64,000 nucleotides of DNA from Mallotus nudiflorus. Lineage: Eukaryota > Streptophyta > Magnoliopsida > Malpighiales > Euphorbiaceae. Below the pieces are notes generated by a model. It was not told the DNA's origin and made no database searches. It worked only from the letters and a program-made list of their open reading frames with translations. Position numbers and translations under genes: made by a program. This document shows positions 26,843 through 38,945 of the stretch, piece by piece (the first letter of the stretch is position 1; the number at the start of each line of letters is the position of its first letter). The DNA is taken from contig CANTUR010000834.1 in assembly GCA_947683625.1 (NCBI GenBank), forward strand, positions 372,001 to 436,000, read 5' to 3'.

Positions 26843-27400
26843 TGAAGTATCCTTGATAACCTTTCCTCAACATCTTCCTAGCCGTGATAGTGGAGATGAG
26901 ATTCTGAGGTGCAAAACTCTTATCACCCACAAACTTAAACTCTTTTTCATTCAAAATTCTAAAAATCACCTCTTTACTCTGATAATCCACAATGGCATAG
27001 TGCTGAGATAACCAATCCATACTAAGGATCACATCAAACTCCATCATATCCAATAATACCAATTCCATTAGCAATTCTCTGCCTCCTATAAACATCGAAC
27101 AACTAGAAGAACAACGTCAGTGTCTAAGAATAGCTTAGAGGAGTGGCAACAAATAAAGGAAAAGCCATCCTCGAAGCTTGCCAACCCAACTTCAAAGCAA
27201 AAGCAGGGGACACAAAAGAATGTGTGGCATCCGGATAAATAAAAACTCTAGCATCCAAGTAACAAATTGGAAGTATACTTGCAACAACCACATTAGATTT
27301 TTAAGCATCCTACTGAGTGAGGGTAAAAAATTTGGCATGACCTCTCCTTACTGGTTGGTAGAAGCCTAACCAACACCCCTAGCACCTGCTCTACTACCTC
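26802..27400 (-). pseudogene. pol: Decayed Gypsy aspartic protease
   Basis: The segment 27095-26900 reads LVLLDMMEFDVILSMDWLSQ and then HYAIVDYQSKEVIF, the well-conserved end of the plant Gypsy protease domain. The expected catalytic DSGA/T block would lie near 27250-27190 and is not intact. It lies between the gag zinc knuckle and RT, as expected. Confidence 0.8.
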
Positions 27401-28621
27401 TACCACACCCCTACTAAGCAACAATCTATGTTATACTCAGATATTGAGTTGGAGGCAACTGATAAGGAGTTAAAGCTGAACTGGAAATTAATTGTTGAAA
27501 AAATGGCTACTGATAGCTAGAATAAAGACACACTCTGGCAAAATTTCCCACTTGTTCGCATTGAAAATAAGCACTAGGAGTTATGTAGCAAGATCCTTAA
27601 TGGATTCTCCTATACATCTGACAAGATTGGCTGCTAATCCCATGCTACCGTAACCCAAACTTTAACCACTACTACTACTGGAAGCACTAGAACCAAATCT
27701 GATGGGTCTACGCAATCCTCCATGGCCATGCCTACTACTTATGTGAACTCTCTGCTAAGATCCTCTTTAATAACTACTAGAACCAATCTGAAACGTCTAG
27801 AATGTTGTGCTCTGAAATCCTTCTGACTAAACACCTCCCAATTAATAATAATCAAGCATAACTCCCTACCTGACCAATCTAAGCTCTATCTCCTTGGCCA
27901 ACTCTATCACCGACTCAAGAGTAAGGCTTGTAATAGGCATCCTAGTAAAAGCAGAACCCAGTCCAATAACATATGTCATAATGGCAAAATACTGATCTCA
28001 TATCAAATCCTCTGTATATCGACCCAGTCTGAGGAACTCCTTAGTGTAGTCCTCTACAGATCTATCACCTTTAGAAATGATGGTCAATTTGAGTCTGTAG
28101 CTCATTTGCAGTGGCTCAGGACAAAAACGCCTCATAAATCTCTCTCAGAACTAAGCCCAAGTCATCATTGTCATGTGTGGCTAAATGACCTAAGCGAACC
28201 AATCCAAGGCTAGTCCCTTAACAAATAACTCGACTATCATAATCCGTTGATACTCGGTGTGAGCAATCAGAGTCCTTGTCTCAATGGTGTGTAGAAAATC
28301 TAAAGGGTCCAACATCCCATCAAAAGAAATACTATTGACTCTGGCATAAAACAATGGGGCCTCAAGGTCAGACATACCCTGTTGATAGATAGGTTGCATC
28401 TACTGTGCAACTGGAGGTATAATAGCTTCCTCAAACTCTAGCTTTATAGGTTCCTTATTTTGTAAATCTCTCTACCTATGGTGACTTACCGCTCCTTGAG
28501 GTTTACCTCTACCTCTACCTATACGCCTAGCTAGCGGCTCTAAAGGTAAAACCTCATCTTGAAAGGACTCATCATCCTTAACCTCAATGACCAGTGGAAC
28601 GACACACGCTTGCCTCCTCAT
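27401..28621 (-). pseudogene. gag: Decayed Gypsy gag
   Basis: The frame probably starts with the ATG whose first base is 28621 (MRRQACVVPLV on the minus strand). An N-terminal acidic and arginine-rich part follows, with ARRIGRGRGKPQG. At 28399-28190 the gag core shows LFYARVNSISFDGMLDPLDF and then AHTEYQRIMIVELFVKGLAL. Near 27575-27530 a degraded zinc knuckle reads YFQCEQVGNFARVC. The first cysteine is tyrosine and the histidine asparagine, both fitting C to T change on one strand. Several stops lie between. Confidence 0.8.
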
Positions 28622-28800
28622 TCTGAAAAGATAAAAACCAAGTGGATTTAGACAAAACAAACCATAAATAGACAAGCTAATGATTATGTGAAATACTAAA
28701 TCAAGGAAAACTTATCGAAGACATAATCGAACCTAATTTACTACAGTAGTTTCAAAGAAAACACAGCTTTGAAAACCTAGGTCCACAACACTAATAACCT

Positions 28801-28814
28801 AGGCTATAATACCA
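28801..28814 (-). other. Primer binding site of the Gypsy element (tRNA-Met type), degraded
   Basis: On the minus strand TGGTATTATAGCC lies a few bases inside the 5' LTR boundary. It differs at two positions from TGGTATCAGAGCC. Confidence 0.75.
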
Positions 28815-28818
28815 ACTT

Positions 28819-31695
28819 TGTCATGACCCAAACCAGGAGTCATGACTGGCACTAGGGAACGGAAATTCTTTCGAATTCAGAACCTGTAGTAATCCCTAAA
28901 AATAAAAAAACATGCAATAATAATATAAAAATGCACCATAATTAAAACTTTATTTAATATAAAAGCAATTCTTAAATATTATATCATAATAAAAATATTT
29001 CATACAATATTTTGATACAAAACTCAAACCAATTACAACACTTATATCACAATAACACTACTACTGTAGTTTCTAGAATACAACAAAAGTTTTGATATAA
29101 AGTTCACATAATCTAGCCGAAGCTAAAGAAGATCGATGTAAAGTACTTTTAATGAGGTCTGAAGAAGAAGAAGATCCTGTAAAAAAAATATTAAGGGAAG
29201 TCAGACCTTACTGAGTGAATTATTATAATATATATACATGCAACCTAAATTCATATACAATCAAGCATCAATACACACACACACACACACACACAGGCAT
29301 TTCACACATATGCTAAAAATCTATTTTTATATAATAATAAATGTAGAAAAATGTTTATTTAAATAAAGGACCAAATAGAACCCTAAATTATTTATAACCT
29401 CAATCATAAAACTCTTTAGCCATACATGCTTACTTAATTCTAAAATAACTCTCTTATTCCACTTTTGGATAGTAGACTCGCTCTGAGACACTAATTTAAC
29501 TGAGCTCTCGTAGTCTCACTGTCAGTGTGATTGGCCTTGAGATACCAGGTTAACTATCTCCCTCAATCACACGACTCACTCACTGCAATTCTCATTAATC
29601 AATCAATCAGATCTCTCCTCAAATAAATCTCATAATGAAAAATCCTAAATCTAATGCACTGGTATGTACATAGTCCTAGTGCAACCCACTAAGTAGCACG
29701 TTCTACTGATATCCTTCAAATAAATCGTACAAATGTAGGAAAATAACAAAATGCATAATTAAAACATAATGACATCCATTTTATAAAGAAATATACCAAT
29801 TATATCCCAAATGTATACTAAGCATATACTAAAAATATTCCAAATATATATGCCACATTTATACCACAATATACCATAAGTATACTAAAAATATACCAAA
29901 TATATATTAAGAATATACCAAACATATAGTCGCATATATATGAAAACATACCAAAAATATACTAAAAGTATACCAAAAATACACTAAATCATTTAATAAG
30001 ATAATTCATGTTTAAATACATAATGAAAACATGGATTCTCATTATCATGTATCTTATATGCAATGCATATGTAGAATAATAACTCACAGTTTTGCGCTCT
30101 TCTAGACAGACTTGACGGGCCTGCTCTGATAGGCCTCGGTCTCGGCATAACTATAGAAAATAAATAATAATAATAATAAATATTAGAATTGAATACTTAA
30201 TTCATACTTCTAGGAATTATAAAGAAAGACTCAATCTAAGACACGACTCGATCTAAATTCAAAAACTCATGATCGACCCGACATCACGTTTTACAAGAAT
30301 TTTACAAAAAATTTGGCAAAGTCTTCCTTGTAAAACGAACATCTCTCTACTGAAAGTAGAGTCAATCCTGCAAGCAAACAAACTTCTAAAACTACCAATG
30401 CACAATACGTCGGGTTGAGACCCTAAACTACACAATTTCCCAACAAGGATCATAATTTGCAATAAAAATCAATCTTTAATAATATTATAATAAAAATATT
30501 AAAATCCATAAACATCAATAACAAACCACAATATAATATATTTAAATTACAAAAACATTAAGCTAATTATTTTCATATTGATTAATAAAATCTCAATTAA
30601 ATTATATAATATTAATAAAAATCCAATTTTTCAAATATTCAAAATTAACTAGTAAAATTCACAATTAAGTATTTAAATAGTTTAAATATATAATAAAAAT
30701 AGTTAAAAATATATTTAATCACAAAAATAGTAAATAAATTTATTATTTGAATATATTTTTGAAAATTATTATTAATTAGTTAAAAATAGCAAATAATTCA
30801 TAAAAATTATTTTAATACTATTTATTATCCCAAAATTATTCAAAACATACTAATTAACCATAATTTCAATTCAAACACCATATTCACCAATTTATATTAA
30901 TTTTTCCAAAAATTAATTTTTTACATAAACTTTTGAAAATTTGTAGTAAATAATTAGGACATAATTTTTATAAACTTCCTTTACAAACTATATTCCAAAT
31001 ATCATAAAAAATTTATTAGAAATGAAAAGATTTTCCGGTGAGGGTCACCAGAACAGTGACTCAATGGAAAATTCAAACCTAAAAAAATAAAAATAATTCT
31101 AAAAAATTCAGCAAAAATATATTTACATAGATTAAGCTACACACAACAACTTGTTTAAAGGCACTTAGCTTAAATCATAGAAAATAAAGCTAAAAAAAGT
31201 TAAAAACTAAAAGTTAACCTAAATAAAAATTTCAAAAAACTTACAAATTGGAGGATCTAAGCTTAAACCGAGCTTAGAATTAGCTTGCTTGGACCATGAG
31301 GATTCAAACAAGCCCGAGAATACAAGCTGGAGCTGCCAAAATTGCCATCGATGATGAGCTGCACACCCACTGTTGTTGATGCTATTTTTGCTATTTTCGG
31401 CGTTGGGCTGGTGTGCTGAAGGTGGCGGAAGGGAGAAGCGAAGGAGGGGAGGTGATGGTTGTGGGTGGTGGCTACAGATGGATGCTGACGGTGGCTATGG
31501 GTGGTCTATAAAAATAGGAGGAAGAAGAAAAACTAAATAGCAAAATAAAAACTAAATCCTCCTGACCTCTATATATATATATATATATATAAACTAAATA
31601 TATATATGCATATATATAACACTACACTAACACGTACATGAAATAATAATACTAATAATAATAAAGACAATAATAGTAATGTTAATAATAATAAT

Positions 31696-31728
<33 letters not shown>

Positions 31729-31921
31729 AATAATAATAATAACATTAATATCTTTAAATAATAATAACTTCCAAATAAAATCCTCTACGTAATAAAATAT
31801 TTAAAATAAAATAAATAAATTTTATTCACAAATAATTATAATATGTAAAAAAATTTAAAATATTATTAACACTACATATCTCAAAATAATTTTTAATAAA
31901 TTAAAATAAAGGGTTATTGCA
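28819..31921 (-). repeat. 5' LTR of the chromovirus-like Gypsy element
   Basis: About 3.1 kb, paired with 20764-23861. It carries an AC microsatellite (29274-29296), a TA run (31570-31591), and mixed AAT/AAC repeats (31630-31742). The G-rich patch at 31330-31520 matches 23250-23460. No independent gene is supported inside. Confidence 0.85.
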
Positions 31922-32715
31922 CATTGTAAATTACGTTATGTTGGATTATCAACTTTCACATGATTTGGGTAGTGATAATATCTTGCTACAGGTCACTTAT
32001 GACTTGTAGACCTAAATATAGATTTCAGACCTACTACTAATGTCATGTAAACCTACAGGTCACACACTTAAAATATGCTCAAAACGAATATGGGTTTACT
32101 AAGCCCAATAAAGTTTTGTGGAAATAAATAAATAAAAATATTAATTTATTTAAGGTAATGGTTATCCTAAATAAATAGGAAACTATTTTTGATTTGGTAT
32201 TTGAATAAAATCAGAATTAGAAGAAATGGAATATACCCAAAATGTTTTGGTAAGTGAGAAATTATCAAAATTCATTTTGATAAAGGAAACCCTAGTTAAG
32301 AAGTCTATAAATATGATATATTCTCTAGGGTTTCATATACTTATTATTCTACCACCAAAATTCATTGTCTCTCCTTTTACAAAACTAAACATATAGTTCT
32401 TAAGTTGCAAGACAATCAAGAAAAAGGTGCTAGCACACATTCATTTTGATTCAAAGGTTGTTTGTGTGGATATTTATGGAGGACATATTCATTAGGAGAT
32501 GTCTTAATCCAACCTAGAAAATGATAAAGCTCGAGGTAAGGTGTCACCAGTGTGAACCCCCTCTCAACCTTCCATCATTCTTGCCTGATTTTCATCTGTG
32601 GTTAGGTTTTTAAAAATCCTAATCAATTAATTAATTGAATTATGTTGATCCTAGTTCGGGTTTATAATTAAATTTTAAAAAAGTTCTACTGCATTTTGAA
32701 TTGTAAAACCCAACC
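31922..32715 (+). mobile_element. Solo Copia-type LTR (family E), right part
   Basis: This continues the LTR after the Gypsy insertion. It has a stretch like the family A phrase around GGTCACTCATAACTTATA (here GGTCACTTATGACTTGTAG near 31992). A TATA box TATAAAT is at 32306-32312, with a promoter-proximal CTAGGGTTTCATATAC, and a transcribed-like end leads to AACCCAACCA. AGACT recurs at 32716-32720, matching 20014-20018. The exact end is uncertain by one base, because the expected CA would include the first A of that 5-mer. Confidence 0.6.
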
Positions 32716-33038
32716 AGACTAACTCAGTAGTAGTCATGGTGGAAGGTAGAAGATAAGGAATATGATGACAAGCGGGCCCAACCACTAATGCTAGACTTGC
32801 TCACTTAAGAACTAGCTCCTATAAAAATGACCCTCGAGCAAAACATGTTTGATGCATAAAGCACTAACAATACCAAAGGTGCTAGTATTAACACTGAATA
32901 GACTGAGACACAACTGTCAAATAAAGGTAAAGTTAAATAAATAAAGATAAGAATACTAACTAAATTTTTTTTCTTTATAAGAACTTACATCATGAAAGAC
33001 TAAGTTGTTTAGGCATTTCTATATAGGGATAAGTTTTT
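32716..33038 (-). pseudogene. Unrecognised minus-strand reading frame, part 2 (right of the nest)
   Basis: On the minus strand 32840-32716 reads CHHIPYLLPSTMTTTEL. With one copy of AGACT this runs in the same frame into VYGRDLGLSL at 20018. That suggests one reading frame interrupted by the 12.7 kb nest. The rest of the interval up to the viral copy holds no recognisable motif. Confidence 0.35.
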
Positions 33039-33170
33039 ATTTTCCAGAGCTCCATTAAAACTATATTTCATAGCTATACATATTATATCATGGACTAGCC
33101 AAAGCCGTACTTATAGCATCACACAACCAATTTTTGGCCAGACAGCCTGTCCCCTTTTTCTAATCTATAC
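33039..33170 (-). repeat. Inverted copy of the viral 3' end at the left border
   Basis: This reads as the reverse complement of 40098-40230 with only a few differences. Its outer part also pairs with the adjacent 33171-33207, which would make a hairpin with a loop of about 95 bases. Confidence 0.9.
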
Positions 33171-33207
33171 AGCTATGAAATATAGTTTTAATGGAGCTCT
33201 GGAAAAT
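33171..33207 (+). repeat. Short direct (quasi-terminal) repeat of the viral copy, left
   Basis: The 37 bases starting AGCTATGAAATATAG and ending CTCTGGAAAAT recur in the same orientation at 40194-40230. On the left they are followed directly by the primer site; on the right by unrelated DNA. Confidence 0.9.
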
Positions 33208-33220
33208 TGGTATCAGAGCC
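33208..33220 (+). other. Viral primer binding site (initiator tRNA-Met)
   Basis: TGGTATCAGAGCC is the exact plant tRNA-Met complement used to start minus-strand DNA in Caulimoviridae. It fixes the start of the viral genome map, and the first ATG is 67 bases on. Confidence 0.9.
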
Positions 33221-33286
33221 TTGTTTTTGCATAAAGTGGAATTGTTATAATTCATGTGAAGACTAAAAGAGAAGAAATTTTTAAAT

Positions 33287-34891
33287 ATGACAGAACCAGA
33301 AAGCTCTTCTGTTCCCTCTTCTACTCCCTCTATAATATGTGATTATAAGTATGTGCCAACTAAGTCTATTGTTGTTACCCTATCACCCCCCATCAACCAA
33401 ACCACACAGAAAAAGACCGATTACTTGTATGAATTTACTTACCTTCCTGAAGACCAAAAGATTGAAGAATCAAAGTTTCCCCTGTTGAACCCTTATGATG
33501 CCTTTTCAAAATCAAAAATAAACTGGAAATAATCTTTTAAAGCTCTTGTAAACTGACCCACTTCTTTTATAAAAGAATATGTTCAAGCCTCCAGCTTTGA
33601 TCAACACCATATACCAGCCTCTCAGACAGAACAATTTGTGACCTTAGAAATTCCTCCAGAATTTCTAAGAACTTGGCTTAACCAGGGATACACTCACATC
33701 CATTTTGGGGCTATAAGGTTAGGACTCTCCTACCATGGCAGAGCAGGGCAACCTGTTTTCTCTAGGATCGCTCTTTTGGATTCTAGACATAAACAGTATC
33801 AACATGTTGTAATTGGGACCGTAGAGACATCCTTAAATGCTGGCTCAGTATTCTTTACATTTTTCCCAAATTATAATCTTGCCCTTTCTGATCCCCATGC
33901 CTTGACAGCCTTAAAAGTCCAACTCCACATCCTTAGTGCTGAACAAATCTCCACAGCCAAAGTAGCCACCCTTCACTACCAAATTATCTACCGTCTCCAA
34001 AACTATGCTATCAACCTGTCACTACCCTGTGTCCAAAATGATGCTTTGTTCATAAAAGCAGAATCTCATAATACTCCCACATGTATTCACATACCTAAAC
34101 AACTTTCTAGGAATGATTTGTTAAAATTATTCCCAGAAAAATGGATCACCAATTATGAGAAGTTGCATGAGACAATAGAGCCAATTCAAGGTACAGACCT
34201 TGTGCATATCAAAAGATCTTATGGATCAGTTGATACAATCTTTAGGAGAAAACAAGAGACTCCTACAATTTTTAATACACAGTTCATGATCAATCTTTGG
34301 GATCCAGAAGATAACATTCCTGTAGCCTCTTTTGATAATTCTAGAAGACCAGTCTATGCTTTTAAGCATGATGGTCACTGTTATTTTGATTATTGTGATT
34401 GTGATGATTGTTATGCTGTATCCTACTTTGATGATGATGAGAAGAAAAAGAAAAAGAAGAAATCTCCAGGAAAATATAGTGAAAAGGAATTCATAAGAAG
34501 ATATGAAGATGGAGATTCAAGCATCTGCACTCTAGGGCAACCTCCAGGAAAATATGATTATCTTGTATCATATTCTCCTCCTGCTTGGTATAAACCACTA
34601 GCTACTCAAAATATTCCTCCTGAACCTTTCAAGCCTCAAATACCTCCTTCCCAGCCGAAACCTAAGTCAACTCCTCTCCCATGTTACAAAAAAGCTTTGA
34701 AATTGGTAAGAAAAGAAAACTCAGCCGAGATCCAAAAGCCAAAGTCTTTACCCCAAATCTGTATGTTCCAACCCACAGACTTTCCTCCTTTAACCAAAGA
34801 AATAAAAAACCAAATTACCATGCAACCTTTGATCCTAGAATCAAACATTGTTGATGCAGATGGCAGACCTAGACAAACAACTTCGGCTTAA
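33287..34891 (+). pseudogene. Viral movement protein region, broken
   Basis: The frame opens at ATG 33287 and stays in one phase to TAA at 34889, with stops at 33530 (TAA) and 33554 (TGA). The movement-protein core is from about 33640 to 34100. It has YTHIHFGAIRLGLSYHGRAG near 33692 and GTVETSLNAG followed by FFPNYNLALSDPH near 33809. This matches the 30K-type movement protein of petuviruses, which carries virus between cells through plasmodesmata. Further on is a histidine-, cysteine- and acid-rich segment (34360-34440), a run of seven lysines (34442-34465) and a proline-rich tail. The two early stops lie before the core. Confidence 0.85.
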
Positions 34892-35860
34892 GCAGTAGTC
34901 AACTGGCAGACACATAATGCTTATGCTCAAAATCAAAAACTAAAGCTTATTGAAGAAAAGATTGATGGAGTTGCTGAACATATGAATTTGGCAAAAAAAA
35001 ATTTCAAGCCTTTGAAAAATGAATGATAGCAGTTCATGTAGAATTACAAAGGCAGATAGAGATGAAGCACCAGGAACTTATGCGAATCATCAATAACAAA
35101 GGCATATTGAATAGCATTCAAATGAATGAAATGGAAATTTTAAACTTGAAAGCCCAGGTTGACCAACTTGAAAAAGATCTTAAAAGAAAGAAAGAAGAGT
35201 TGTCCTCACAAACCTATTCAAAATCTTTCTCTCCAGATCCTTTGGGTCTTTTGTACAGCCCTTATTCAATTCCCAATTCACCATACACAGCCTCTTTCAC
35301 CCAGCCTTTATTTCCTGCACCAACAGCTTCCTTGAATATTCCTCCAAATTTTCATGGATTTAAATCCTCATTAAAAACCCCCTCTCAAACACAGTCCTTT
35401 GATGAAACAACAGCAAAAAAAAGGAAAAATAGTTCATTTCTCTCAAACTGAGAAACCTAAAACAATACACTCTGAATCATTACCCAAAAATACCTCACCA
35501 ACCTCATCACCAAAAGAGTCAAAAAACCCTCTAATGATGGTGAATCCCATCTCTTCCTTTTTGGAAAAATGTGCTTAAAATGTCATGCCCAGCTTTTCAA
35601 TTGAATCTATTTCAAAGGAAAGTTCATCTTCTGAATCTTCAAAAGGTGACTCTAATTCAGATTATGAAATACCCTACCAATTGATGGCTGATGATGCTAC
35701 ATCTTCTAATGGACCTCAAGTTAAAGAATTTGATGATCCAGAAGAAGAATTTGAATAGCCCAGAACACCACAGCCAAATCCACAGACAAATTTCCAAAAA
35801 AATACTAGAAATTACTTTACCCTGGATGATGTTCCTCCTTCACAATATAGGAACATATTT
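34892..35860 (+). pseudogene. Viral linker with coiled coil, broken
   Basis: After TAA at 34889 the same frame stays open to TGA near 35020. A run of nine A (34993-35003) marks a likely single-base frame change. The next phase (35023-35451) has a clear heptad-like segment with NEMEILNLKAQVDQLEKDL, then a serine/proline-rich part. A second A-run (35414-35422) marks another frame change. An acidic stretch follows (for example PQVKEFDDPEEEFE near 35712), with stops at 35576 and near 35756, leading into the capsid domain. A coiled coil between movement and capsid domains could serve in assembly. That role is inferred. Confidence 0.6.
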
Positions 35861-36670
35861 TTGGAATTTAGAGCATGGATAGCTAGACAAATGCTTATTC
35901 CTGGAGTAGAAATCAGGGTTGTTATTGAAACATTTCTTGCAAAAATGGTGGGAAAGCTAGCAAATTGGTATGCTTCTTTGAATGCTTATGCTAGAACCCA
36001 GTTGATGGATGCCACTTCACCAGAAGATTTTATAGGACTCTTGCATTATGAGTTCTTAGGAAAATGGGATGATGATCTTGAAGTTGCACGAAAGGAGTAT
36101 TACCAGATGAAATGTTGTTCACTACAGAGAAAAGATCTAGAAAGACATTTCCAAAATATGTCTACTAGATTTTACCTGTTAGGAGGCACGGCTAATCCTG
36201 ATTTTAAACAAGCCTTTTGGCTTTTATTCCCGAGATCCTTGCCTCTCGAATGTTTTCAATCCTTCAACAATCAAATTAAAAAGTTGGAGATGTGCCAATG
36301 GGACATTTGTATCAAATCATGACTCAGACTCATACCTAGTTATGTGATCAAAGGAAGATGATTAAACTGTATCTGGGCAGTAGGAAGAATCCATTGGGAA
36401 AACTTTCATGTGATAGGCCTGATTTGTAGATCAAATGTAAAGATGCTGATATTTGTGTTTGCCCATCAAAGAAAAAGAAACACTTCTTCAAATTGAAGAA
36501 GAAAGGGAAAAGATCCAATTTTAAGAAGTGGAAGTATTACAAGAAGAAAAAGTTTCGTGGTAAGAACAAAACTGACAAATGCTACATTTATGGGAAAAAG
36601 GGTCATTTTGCAAAAAATTTCCCTTCAAAAACAAAGAAGACTGAGCAAATGATTCAATAAATTTAGCAGA
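35861..36670 (+). pseudogene. Viral capsid protein region with degraded zinc knuckle
   Basis: The capsid core runs from about 35815 to 36290 and shows EFRAWIARQMLIPGVEIRVV, then FIGLLHYEFLGKWDD and FQNMSTRFYLLGGTANPDF. A frame change near 36292 moves on to a lysine-rich stretch (36470-36570). The zinc knuckle at about 36577-36630 reads KCYIYGKKGHFAKNF, where two of the three cysteines of CCHC are lost. Stops occur near 36337, 36427, 36658 and 36664. In the virus this protein would form the particle and bind nucleic acid. Confidence 0.8.
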
Positions 36671-36779
36671 TCACTAAAGTAGACCTGAATGATGCTGATC
36701 TTAAGTCTCTCTTTTCAGAAGAAGAAGAAGCTTCACTAGAATGTGTTTTTACTGTAGGCCAAGAGACAGACTCAAAAAT

Positions 36780-37226
36780 TTCCAGCTCTGAAATAGAGTC
36801 CTGGAATGACCAGTTCTTAATTGGTGGTGATAATAGAGACATGATAGCCCTAACTCATGAAAATATCCAATACCTTTGTTCCTTATTCAAATTTACCCAA
36901 CCAGTTATTCCAAACCCATAAAACTTATAGCCTTAATCGACACTGGAGCCAAAACTACCATTCTCAACCCAAAAGCCTTGCCTAAAGAATGTTGGAAACA
37001 TCATTCTGAGTATTTCTCTATAGCTAATGGAGAATTACTTGAAACTGGCCTTAAAACCAGACACCCAATAAAGATCCAATTCTTTCTAAATTGTTACACC
37101 TGGACACATGTTCTTGGATCTTCTTTACCTGAAAAAGATATTGTCATTGGCTTTGATGTCTATTGGAAGATGAAAGACTTGAGAATTCTTCCCAAGGGAC
37201 TCAAGTTCAAGAAATACTTTCAATAA
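36780..37226 (+). pseudogene. Viral aspartic protease region, broken
   Basis: The catalytic triad block is intact as ALIDTGAKTTILNP, at about 36930-36972. The flap and second hydrophobic motif (DIVIGFDVYWKM) are near 37137. A frame change near 36870 separates it from the upstream capsid phase, and a TAA at 37224 closes it. The same phase continues into RT. The enzyme would cut the polyprotein. Confidence 0.85.
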
Positions 37227-38945
37227 TTCACCAATATTTCATCTATCCTTTTTGTTGGCCAAACCGTTTCTCAACCAAACCTTCAAACTATTCATGAGTT
37301 CTTATTAAAGGAATGCAGTGCTCAGTCTTATACAGAATTTCTTCAGAAATGCTCATCACCATTGTGGAAAAATGAGGAGTTCTTCATCTCCTTACCTTTC
37401 AAACAAAATGAAGATGTCAACCCAACAAAGGCAACTCATCCAGGAATGACTCCCTCTAATCTTAAATTGGCCATTGAAGAATGCAACCAATTGGAAGACC
37501 AAGCTCTAGTTGTTCCCATAAAATCAGAATGGGCATGCCAAGATTTTTATGTAAACAAAAGATCAGAATAAGTTCGTGGAAAGAAAAGATTGGTGATCGA
37601 CTATCAGCCTTTGAATTTCTTCCTCAGGGATGACAAATTCCCTTTGCCAAAAATTTCCTCATTATTTGCATTTTTTGCGGGAGCTAAAATCTTTTCAAAG
37701 TTTGATTTGAAGGCTAGATTTTGGCAACTTGGAATCAAAGAGGAAGACAAATACAAAACAGGCTTTTGTATTCCAAACAGACACTATGAATGGAATGTGC
37801 TGCCTTTTAGACTCAAAGTAGCCCCATCACTGTTCGAACGGGCTATGGTCAAAATCTTTGAGCCCATCCTCTCCAGCGCTCTTATTTATATTGATGATAT
37901 TCTTTTATTTTCTGCAGATATAAGAGCCCATGAGAAACTGCTCCAACAATTTGCTAATCTTGTACGACATTATGGTGTTATGCTTTCACCCACCAAGATG
38001 TTCATTGGCCAAACAGAAATAGATTTTCTTGGAATGAGATTCAAAGAAGGGAAGTATCTTTCAGGTCCTCATGTTGTAACAAAACTGGATAAATTTTCAA
38101 AAGAAAATCTTTCTGTCAAACAAATCACACAAGTTCTTGGCATTATCAATTATCTCAGAGATTTTATTCCTCACTTGACAAAGAAAATAGCCCCTCTCAG
38201 AGCTCTTCTAAGAAAGAATCCTCCACCATGGTCCTCAGAACAAATAGAAGCTCTTGAACAACTCAGAATTTGCACAAAAAATCTTCCTGATCTCCAGATT
38301 CCCTCCATAGGAAAAAGAATCCTTCAAAAAGATGCAAGCGATCAATTTTGGGGAGCTATTCTTTTAGAAGAGGATGACAATAAGAAAAGATGAATTTATG
38401 CTTATGCTAGTGCAAAGTTCACAGATGGAGAATGCCATTATCACTTAACCTTCAAAGAGGTCTTAGCAGTTAAATATGGCATAAAAAAGTTTAAATTCCA
38501 TCTAATTAGTCATCATTTCAAAGTTGTGATGGACTGCTCATCATTTCCAAAAATGCTTGAATTCAAAGGAAAGACTCTGCCCCATCCTCAACTTCTCAGA
38601 ATGAAAGAATGGTTCAGTAAGTATGACTTTGAAGTAGAACACATCAAAGGAGAGGATAACCTGTTACCAGATATTTTAAGCAGACCACCTGTCTCTTGTG
38701 AAAAACCCGTTCAGCTAAAAGTTCTTCCCATGCTATACATGTACCAAACTATTAATGCCAACTTTCTTGAAAAAGGTATCCCTCCATCCTTACCATCACA
38801 TATTTCCATGACCACCCTTAATCAAAAAGCAAGAACTCAAATTTTTGAAATTCAATTAGGACTAATTAGAAAATATGGGTCAAATTTCTTTCACAAATTA
38901 GGCTTTCATCCAATCTATCCTTTCCCTGTATTTTCAGCTTCCTAA
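37227..38945 (+). pseudogene. Viral reverse transcriptase and RNase H, two internal stops
   Basis: One phase covers the whole stretch, broken only by TAA at 37569 and TGA at 38391. RT has LVIDYQPLN near 37591, SKFDLKARFWQLGI near 37697 and the catalytic YIDDILLF at about 37887. LGIINYLRDFIPHL, the thumb part, is near 38137. RNase H shows the first aspartate in KDASDQFWGA (38329), the glutamate in LTFKEVLAVKYGIKKFKFHL (38450), the next aspartate in VVMDCSS (38525), and LPDILSRPP (38664). It is the least damaged part of the copy. The enzyme would copy viral RNA to DNA. Confidence 0.9.
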
